Made by a program: the position numbers and the translations under genes. Under the pieces are notes generated by a model. It ran no database searches. It was not told where the DNA came from and saw only the letters and a program-made list of their open reading frames with translations. Below, one piece after another: positions 5,457-10,032 of a DNA stretch of 10,032 nt. Source of the stretch: XYB2-FULL-45-11 sp964355525 (GTDB taxonomy: Bacteria; Patescibacteriota; Patescibacteriia; UBA9934; GWF2-40-263); assembly GCA_964355525.1 (NCBI GenBank), contig CAYHDY010000040.1, forward strand, positions 1 through 10,032. The letters are read 5' to 3'. Positions within the stretch are counted from its first letter, which is position 1. Each line of letters opens with the position of its first letter.

Positions 5457-6887
5457 ATGGAGCACTCGAAAATAACGATGGAAAAAATTGTTTCGCTTGC
5501 GAAGACACGCGGATTTGTTTTTCCGGGATCGGACATTTACGGCGGACTTGCAAACTCGTGGGATTACGGTCCTCTTGGAGTTGAGTTGAAAAATAACATT
5601 AAACAACTTTGGTGGAAGATGTTCGTGCAAGAACGACTCGACATGGTCGGAATCGACGCGGCGCTCATCATGAATCCAAAAGTTTGGGAAGCGAGCGGAC
5701 ACGTCGCGACGTTTACGGATCCTTTGGTCGAATGCAAACAATGTCACGAGCGATATCGTGCGGATCAAATNNNNNNNNNNNNNNNNNNNNNNNNNNNNNN
5801 NNNNNNNNNNNNNNNNNNNNNNNNNNNNNNNNNNNNNNNNNNNNNNNNNNNNNNNNNNNNNNNNNNNNNNAAAGGAACATTCACGGAACCCGCATCTTTT
5901 AATTTGATGATGAAGACATGGCTCGGACCAAAGGAAGACGCGACGGCGGTTGCATACTTTCGACCGGAAACGGCGCAGGCGATGTTTGTGGATTTTCCAC
6001 AAGTGATCACCTCGAGTCGCAAACGCGTGCCATTCGGCATGGCACAAATTGGAAAAGCTTTCCGGAATGAAATCACTCCGGGTAATTTTATTTTCCGCAC
6101 GCGCGAGTTCGAGCAAATGGAAATCGAGTATTTCGTGCATCCAAACGATTGGGAGAAAACATTCGAGGCTTGGTTATTGAACATGCATGCGTTCATGGAT
6201 CGTGTCGGAATCGACGCGTCACGTTCGCACGACCTCGAGATTGAAAAAAGTGAACTCGCGCATTATTCGAAACGCACCGTCGACATTGAATTTGATTATC
6301 CGTTCGGTCGTAAAGAATTATACGGACTCGCATATCGCACAGATTTTGATTTGTCCACGCACGCAAAACATTCTGGAACAAACATTGTTTACACGGATCC
6401 GATGACAAACGAGAAATACGTTCCACATGTGATCGAGCCATCGTTCGGCGTCGATCGTTCCGTCCTGGCTGTCTTGCTTTCGGCGTATGACGAAGAAACA
6501 CTCGCAACCCCCTCCTCCTTTGAGGAGGGGGCAGGGGGTGGTCGTGTCGCGGATGGCGAAGCCGACACACGCGTTGTCTTGCGATTCAAAAAAGAAATCG
6601 CGCCGATCAAGATTGCCATTTTGCCATTGTCGAAAAAAGAAGAGTTGTCGAATGTTGCACGACCGATTGCTGAACAACTCGCAAAACACTGGCGTGTCGA
6701 TTATGACGAGACACAGTCGATCGGAAAGCGTTATCGTCGTCAAGATGAAATCGGAACCCCGTATTGCGTGACCGTTGATTTCGAATCACTCGAAGATAAA
6801 GCTGTGACGATTCGCGATCGCGATACGATGAAACAAGAACGTGTATTGATTGTGGATTTGCAGAAGTGGTTTGAAAAACAATTTTAA
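5457..6887 (+). CDS. glyS: Glycine--tRNA ligase (single-chain type), interrupted by gap
   Basis: Class II synthetase charging tRNA-Gly, of the single-chain homodimeric kind rather than the alpha/beta tetramer. Motif 1 region: NPKVWEASGHVATFTDP, followed by VECKQC, the first half of a zinc ribbon (C93, C96). The 100-N gap then hides roughly residues 105-138, where the partner cysteines and insertion should be. After it come FRPETAQ, motif 2 with FGMAQIGKAFRNEITP, the FEQMEIEYF block, motif 3 EPSFGVDRS, and an anticodon-binding domain from about KIAILPLSKK to the end. The frame happens to stay open across the placeholder gap, but length there is not real. A palindromic repeat is inserted in frame at residues 351-362. 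Start at 5457, 2 bp after frr, no SD; an in-frame ATG seven codons later is an alternative. Confidence 0.95.
   Translation: MEHSKITMEKIVSLAKTRGFVFPGSDIYGGLANSWDYGPLGVELKNNIKQLWWKMFVQERLDMVGIDAALIMNPKVWEASGHVATFTDPLVECKQCHERYRADQXXXXXXXXXXXXXXXXXXXXXXXXXXXXXXXXXXKGTFTEPASFNLMMKTWLGPKEDATAVAYFRPETAQAMFVDFPQVITSSRKRVPFGMAQIGKAFRNEITPGNFIFRTREFEQMEIEYFVHPNDWEKTFEAWLLNMHAFMDRVGIDASRSHDLEIEKSELAHYSKRTVDIEFDYPFGRKELYGLAYRTDFDLSTHAKHSGTNIVYTDPMTNEKYVPHVIEPSFGVDRSVLAVLLSAYDEETLATPSSFEEGAGGGRVADGEADTRVVLRFKKEIAPIKIAILPLSKKEELSNVARPIAEQLAKHWRVDYDETQSIGKRYRRQDEIGTPYCVTVDFESLEDKAVTIRDRDTMKQERVLIVDLQKWFEKQF
5771..5870. other. Assembly gap of 100 N inside glyS
   Basis: Exactly 100 undetermined bases, probably a placeholder. 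Coding sequence matching glycyl-tRNA synthetase continues in the same frame on both sides, so this join, unlike the gap at 2728, is supported by gene continuity. Confidence 0.98.
6507..6541. repeat. REP-like palindrome inserted in glyS
   Basis: CCCCCTCCTC (6508-6517) pairs perfectly over 10 bp with GAGGAGGGGG (6522-6531) around CTTT. A tail CAGGGGGTGG follows. It is read in frame as TPSSFEEGAGGG between motif 3 and the anticodon-binding domain, in a surface linker between SAYDEE and RVVLRF. Layout resembles the repeat at 319-359. Confidence 0.8.
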
Positions 6888-6892
6888 AAATT

Positions 6893-8167
6893 ATGCCTCA
6901 TCAACATTTCACACTCAAAAACGGCATGCGCGTTCATCTCGTGCCTGTTGCCGGAACGCAAGCCGTGACTGTTCTTGTTCTCACAAAAGTTGGATCGCGT
7001 TACGAGACACCGTCTTTGAACGGGGCATCGCATTTCATCGAGCACTTGATGTTTAAAGGAACAAAACGTCGTCCGACCACACTTGATATTTCTCGTGCAC
7101 TCGATTCTGTCGGAGCGCAATTCAATGCGTATACAAACAAACATGAGACGGGGTACTACATCAAGATCGATGCGAAGCACACGAATCTCGCCGTCGATAT
7201 TTTGCATGACATGGTGTTTCATTCTGTGTTCGATCAAAAAGAATTAGATCGCGAGCGCGGGGTGATTATCGAGGAGATCAACATGTATCAAGATAATCCG
7301 ATGCGTCACGTCGAGGAAATGCTTGAAGGGATTGTGTTCGATGGCAACACACTCGGATGGGAGATCGCTGGAACACACAAGACCATGAAAGAAATGAAAC
7401 GTGATGAAATCATTGCGTATCGCGACGCACACTATATTCCGGCGCGCATGGTAGTGACGGTTGCAGGAAATGTTCCGAAAGATATTCGTACGATTCTCGA
7501 AAAGACATTCGGTTCGGTGAAAGCTTCGAAAGCGGAACATCCGTCGTTCGCTCCGTTTGTTGCGTCGGCAAGTAAAAAGAAGGTGGATGTGCAATTCAAA
7601 AAAACGGAACAGATTCATCTGACGTTCGGTTTCCCATCGTTCGGAATCGGAGATGACCGCAATGAAGCACTCACAATTCTTTCTACGATTCTCGGGGGCA
7701 CCATGAGCTCGCGATTGTTCATCTCGGTTCGAGAACGCAAAGGTCTCGCGTACATGATTCGATCGGGCAATACGGCGTATGATGATGTTGGGGTGTTTGC
7801 TGTGCAAGCCGGACTCGACAAATCACGCGTGCCGCTTGCCTATAAAACGATCATGCAAGAATTGCGAAAGATTAAACGTGAGGGTGTGACTGCAAAAGAA
7901 GTGAAGGAGGCGATCGATCACATTCGCGGCGGCATTTTGCTCGCGATGGAAAATTCTTCCGTGCAAGCGGAATGGTACGGGGATGATGAACTGTTTTTGA
8001 ATCGTGTTCGCACACCGGAACAATTCATGAAAAAATTAGAGAAGGTTACCGCAGCGGATGTAAAAGCGATGGCACAAGAAGTGTTAAATGAGAAAAAAAT
8101 GAAAATGGCGGTCATCGGACCGTATAAGAATGAGAAAGAGTTTTTAAAAGTAGTTAGTAGTTCGTAG
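6893..8167 (+). CDS. M16 family zinc metallopeptidase
   Basis: 424 residues, the usual length of the single-unit M16B peptidases (processing-peptidase/PqqL-like). The inverted zinc motif HFIEH is at H47-E50-H51, with the third ligand E127 in RGVIIEEIN, 76 residues later as in the family, so the active site is complete. The C-terminal half has SVRERKGLAY, the conserved Arg/Tyr-containing motif of the second lobe. There is no signal peptide or membrane segment, so it is predicted cytoplasmic and may degrade peptides. Start at 6893, 5 bp after glyS, in an A/T-rich stretch without an SD. The last five residues (VVSSS) and the stop codon lie inside the inverted repeat at 8150-8225, so the C-terminus was probably shaped by that repeat. 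Family assignment is firm; substrate is unknown. Confidence 0.93.
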   Translation: MPHQHFTLKNGMRVHLVPVAGTQAVTVLVLTKVGSRYETPSLNGASHFIEHLMFKGTKRRPTTLDISRALDSVGAQFNAYTNKHETGYYIKIDAKHTNLAVDILHDMVFHSVFDQKELDRERGVIIEEINMYQDNPMRHVEEMLEGIVFDGNTLGWEIAGTHKTMKEMKRDEIIAYRDAHYIPARMVVTVAGNVPKDIRTILEKTFGSVKASKAEHPSFAPFVASASKKKVDVQFKKTEQIHLTFGFPSFGIGDDRNEALTILSTILGGTMSSRLFISVRERKGLAYMIRSGNTAYDDVGVFAVQAGLDKSRVPLAYKTIMQELRKIKREGVTAKEVKEAIDHIRGGILLAMENSSVQAEWYGDDELFLNRVRTPEQFMKKLEKVTAADVKAMAQEVLNEKKMKMAVIGPYKNEKEFLKVVSSS

Positions 8168-8225
8168 TTGGAAGTTAGGGCATTTGGATTTTTTTTCTTT
8201 TCCCTAACTACGAACTACTAACTAC
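8150..8225. repeat. Large inverted repeat between M16 gene and tpiA
   Basis: The left arm GTAGTTAGTAGTTCGTAGTT (8150-8169), a 7-nt bulge and AGGG (8177-8180) pair with a 24-nt right arm (8202-8225) without a mismatch. The 21-nt loop is T-rich. The left arm supplies the peptidase's last codons and TAG. The T-run is in the loop, not after the stem, so it is not a standard terminator. Its pattern suggests a dispersed repeat element. Confidence 0.85.
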
Positions 8226-8239
8226 GATCTACTCCTCGT

Positions 8240-9016
8240 ATGAAAACCATCATCGGAAATTGGAAAATGAATTTGGGGGTGCGTGAAAGCGTCGCTCTTG
8301 CGCGAGCATCACTTCTTTTGTTGCGCGGAAAAAAAGTTTCCCCGCATCTCATTTTGTGTCCGTCTTTCATCGCCCTTGCGGAAGTGCATAAAGTGATTGC
8401 GCGATCGAGTGCGGTTCTCGGATCACAAAACGTTTCCTCGGAAGAACACGGAGCGTTTACGGGTGAAATTTCGGTTCGGATGTTGACGGAAGTTGGGGTA
8501 ACCCATGCAATCGTCGGACATTCCGAACGTCGACGATTGTTTTCGGAAACGGACGAGATGGTCAATCAAAAAGTTTTGACACTGCTTGCACACAATCTCA
8601 CACCGATTGTGTGCGTCGGAGAAACGAAGGAGGAACGTGACGGAGGACATGCAAAATCACGCGTTACGCATCAACTCACAGCTGCATTCAAAAGCGTTCA
8701 TTTGAAATCAGGTGAGCATGTGTTGATTGCCTATGAACCCGTTTGGGCGATTGGAACAGGTGTGACACCGAGTGTGCAAGAGGTTGTTGAGATGCATCTG
8801 TTTATTCGCGAGATTATGACAAGTCTATTTCCGAATGCGCCCGCCGGACAGGTTTCGATTTTGTACGGCGGAAGCGTCAATCCGGAAAACGCTTATCATC
8901 TTTTGCGCGAACCGTCTGTTGAAGGTGTTCTCGTCGGCGGAGCGAGTGTAAAGATTCAAGAACTCAAAGCGATCGTAGATGCGGCATGCGATGTTCTCGA
9001 AGCGCAATCAACGTAA
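8240..9016 (+). CDS. tpiA: Triosephosphate isomerase
   Basis: 258 residues; interconverts dihydroxyacetone phosphate and glyceraldehyde 3-phosphate in glycolysis. All catalytic elements are present: NWKMN with K9, VGHSERR with electrophile H94, AYEPVWAIGTG with base E166 and the phosphate-gripping loop 6 directly after it, then YGGSVNPEN (209-217) and the phosphate-binding GVLVGGAS (229-236). Length is normal for bacteria. The ATG at 8240 gives the typical short N-terminus; no SD precedes it. The gene follows a 72-bp spacer containing the large inverted repeat, so it may start its own transcript, though I see no clear promoter there. The TPR gene starts 1 bp after its stop. Confidence 0.97.
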   Translation: MKTIIGNWKMNLGVRESVALARASLLLLRGKKVSPHLILCPSFIALAEVHKVIARSSAVLGSQNVSSEEHGAFTGEISVRMLTEVGVTHAIVGHSERRRLFSETDEMVNQKVLTLLAHNLTPIVCVGETKEERDGGHAKSRVTHQLTAAFKSVHLKSGEHVLIAYEPVWAIGTGVTPSVQEVVEMHLFIREIMTSLFPNAPAGQVSILYGGSVNPENAYHLLREPSVEGVLVGGASVKIQELKAIVDAACDVLEAQST

Positions 9017-9017
9017 T

Positions 9018-9857
9018 ATGATTTGGATCATTCCAACAATTTTTCTTCTTCTCGGCTTAGTTTCTCTTGCGATTCTTCTTGCGAGCAAGATTTCGCGATT
9101 GCGTGTGATTTCGGTTGAATCCATTCCGAAAGAACGGGTGCGTAAAGTGAAGGAGCAAATTATTTTGCAAAAAATGCAACGTGCCAGCACAAAGCAATTG
9201 CGCGGAGTTTCACGTCTTCTCGTGATGATTGGTCGTGTGACATCGAACACGGGTCGTCGATTGGTTCAAAAGCTCTATTCGATTGAACAGTCCTATCAAA
9301 AATTAAAACGATCGTCTGTTGAGGGACATCATGCATACGATCAAGAAACAATTCATCGTTTGGTTCGTGAAGCGGGAGTGCTTGTGGAAAAAGAGGAAAT
9401 GATTCCCGCAGAAAAAATCTTCATTGATATTATCAGTCACAATCCAAAAAGTGTGGATGCCTATGAAGGCTTGGGGAATTTATATCTCGGAAATGATCAA
9501 ATGGATCAAGCGCGCGAGACGTTGCAATTTGCTCTTCGTATTTCACCGAATGATGCGAGTATTCTCGTTTCTCTCGCCGAGCTTGAAATGAAATTGGATA
9601 ACGCGAAAGCGGCGGTTGTTCATTTGCGCAAGGCGATTCAGAAACGATCAAAGAATCCCAAGTATCTGGATTTTTATATTGAGGCTTCTTTGAAATCCGG
9701 TTCGCTCAAAGACGCTCAAGAAGGGATTCGGATGTTAAAACAAGTGAATCCGGAAAATCAAAAGATTCAGGATTTCGAAGGTCGATTTTTGAAGCAAAAG
9801 GAGACTTATATGGCAAAAACAGATACCCACAGCGAAGACGCTTCACAAACCGAATGA
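9018..9857 (+). CDS. Membrane-anchored TPR protein
   Basis: 279 residues. Start at 9018, 1 bp after tpiA, so that the protein begins directly with a hydrophobic segment (about 2-23); an upstream in-frame ATG at 8979 would put 13 charged residues in front and overlap tpiA. A basic region (24-100) follows, rich in Arg/Lys and probably helical, then at least three tetratricopeptide units at about 146-179, 180-213 and 214-247, with a degenerate one at 113-145 (AEKIFIDIISHNP). The last 25 residues are polar and probably disordered. Such proteins are scaffolds for envelope or cell-division complexes; by positive-inside logic the TPR domain is likely cytoplasmic. The partner is unknown. No SD, so translational coupling with tpiA is likely. 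Confidence 0.85.
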   Translation: MIWIIPTIFLLLGLVSLAILLASKISRLRVISVESIPKERVRKVKEQIILQKMQRASTKQLRGVSRLLVMIGRVTSNTGRRLVQKLYSIEQSYQKLKRSSVEGHHAYDQETIHRLVREAGVLVEKEEMIPAEKIFIDIISHNPKSVDAYEGLGNLYLGNDQMDQARETLQFALRISPNDASILVSLAELEMKLDNAKAAVVHLRKAIQKRSKNPKYLDFYIEASLKSGSLKDAQEGIRMLKQVNPENQKIQDFEGRFLKQKETYMAKTDTHSEDASQTE

Positions 9858-9870
9858 TCTTTGTTATTAT
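9842..9870 (+). promoter_or_regulatory. Promoter of tRNA-Thr
   Basis: TTCACA (9842-9847), 17 bp, TATTAT (9865-9870), with an extended TG at 9862-9863. The -35 matches consensus at five of six positions. The start would fall near 9877, about 9 nt before the mature tRNA. The -35 overlaps the end of the TPR gene. Confidence 0.6.
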
Positions 9871-9885
9871 TTCGCCGCACAGACC

Positions 9886-9961
9886 GCCGTTGTAGCTCAG
9901 TTGGTAGAGCACATCCATGGTAAGGATGAGGTCACCAGTTCAATCCTGGTCAACGGCTCCA
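9886..9961 (+). tRNA. tRNA-Thr(GGT)
   Basis: 76 nt folding as a full cloverleaf: acceptor GCCGTTG/CAACGGC, D arm GCTC/GAGC, anticodon stem CATCC/GGATG with loop ATGGTAA, T stem ACCAG/CTGGT with loop TTCAATC. The anticodon GGT reads Thr ACC and ACT codons. The discriminator is T and the terminal CCA is encoded. Confidence 0.95.
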
Positions 9962-9996
9962 TCCTACGCTCTTGATGTGTATCCAGAGCGTAGGAT
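9961..9996 (+). terminator. Perfect 12-bp hairpin after the tRNA
   Basis: ATCCTACGCTCT (9961-9972) pairs perfectly with AGAGCGTAGGAT (9985-9996) around 12 nt. The first base of the stem is the last A of the tRNA's CCA. No T-run follows (GTCCTCCGAC), so it is either an atypical terminator or a repeat element that could affect 3' processing. Confidence 0.4.
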
Positions 9997-10032
9997 GTCC
10001 TCCGACTTGTCCTCCATAGCCGTAGCGACGGA
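9997..10032. repeat. Repetitive intergenic tail, cut by the window edge
   Basis: GTCCTCC occurs at 9997-10003 and again at 10009-10015. The final GGA could begin the partner of the second TCC-rich arm if the sequence continues as a palindrome. This looks like the edge of another dispersed palindromic repeat. Confidence 0.35.

Noticed and set aside
4932..6140. Minus-strand frame of 402 residues spanning frr and glyS
   Set aside because: Antisense to two certain genes and open partly through placeholder Ns; composition is Ser/Phe/Arg-rich shadow.
8170..8201. Intrinsic terminator before tpiA
   Set aside because: The T-run lies in the loop of the inverted repeat rather than after the stem, so canonical termination is not supported.

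Overview
The window falls into two unlike parts joined by a 100-N assembly gap (2728-2827). A second 100-N gap (5771-5870) lies inside the glycyl-tRNA synthetase gene. The right part (2828-10032) looks like a compact chromosome of a small-genome bacterium, most likely Candidate Phyla Radiation/Patescibacteria. The reasons are near-zero spacing between co-directional housekeeping genes, no visible Shine-Dalgarno (SD) sequence before any of seven starts, a single-chain glycyl-tRNA synthetase, and palindromic repeats that intrude into coding sequence. This placement is an inference from style, not a database result.

Right part, all on the + strand: an extended -10 promoter almost abutting holB (clamp-loader delta'), a seven-Asp-box beta-propeller lipoprotein, frr (ribosome recycling factor), glyS (glycyl-tRNA synthetase), an M16 zinc peptidase, tpiA (triosephosphate isomerase), a membrane-anchored TPR protein, then tRNA-Thr(GGT) with its own promoter. 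From holB to the peptidase the spacings are 2-10 bp. A 72-bp gap holding a large inverted repeat precedes tpiA, and the TPR gene follows tpiA by 1 bp. This is probably one long operon, or two, mixing replication, translation, envelope and glycolysis functions.

Left part (1-2727) is G/C-rich over most of its length and reads leftward. It has a consensus-like sigma70 promoter at its right end (2674-2702), a 39-residue membrane peptide gene and a 317-residue protein of unknown function with a CxCxxC cluster. A possible very short ORF lies near the left edge. All three have AGGAG-type SD sequences, unlike the right part. The most notable content is a pair of diverged copies (368-549 and 2306-2481) of what appears to be a structured RNA. 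Four base pairs covary between the copies, a fifth changes from G-C to G-U, and tetraloops are swapped (UUCG for GCAA) while a GAAA-capped hairpin stays constant. The minus strand is favoured because only there do the loops become UUCG/GNRA types. Each copy lies upstream of a short SD-led minus-strand ORF and just downstream of a terminator-like hairpin. I do not recognise this RNA.

The left part may be a mobile or viral segment, or a different genome wrongly scaffolded. The sequence alone cannot decide.
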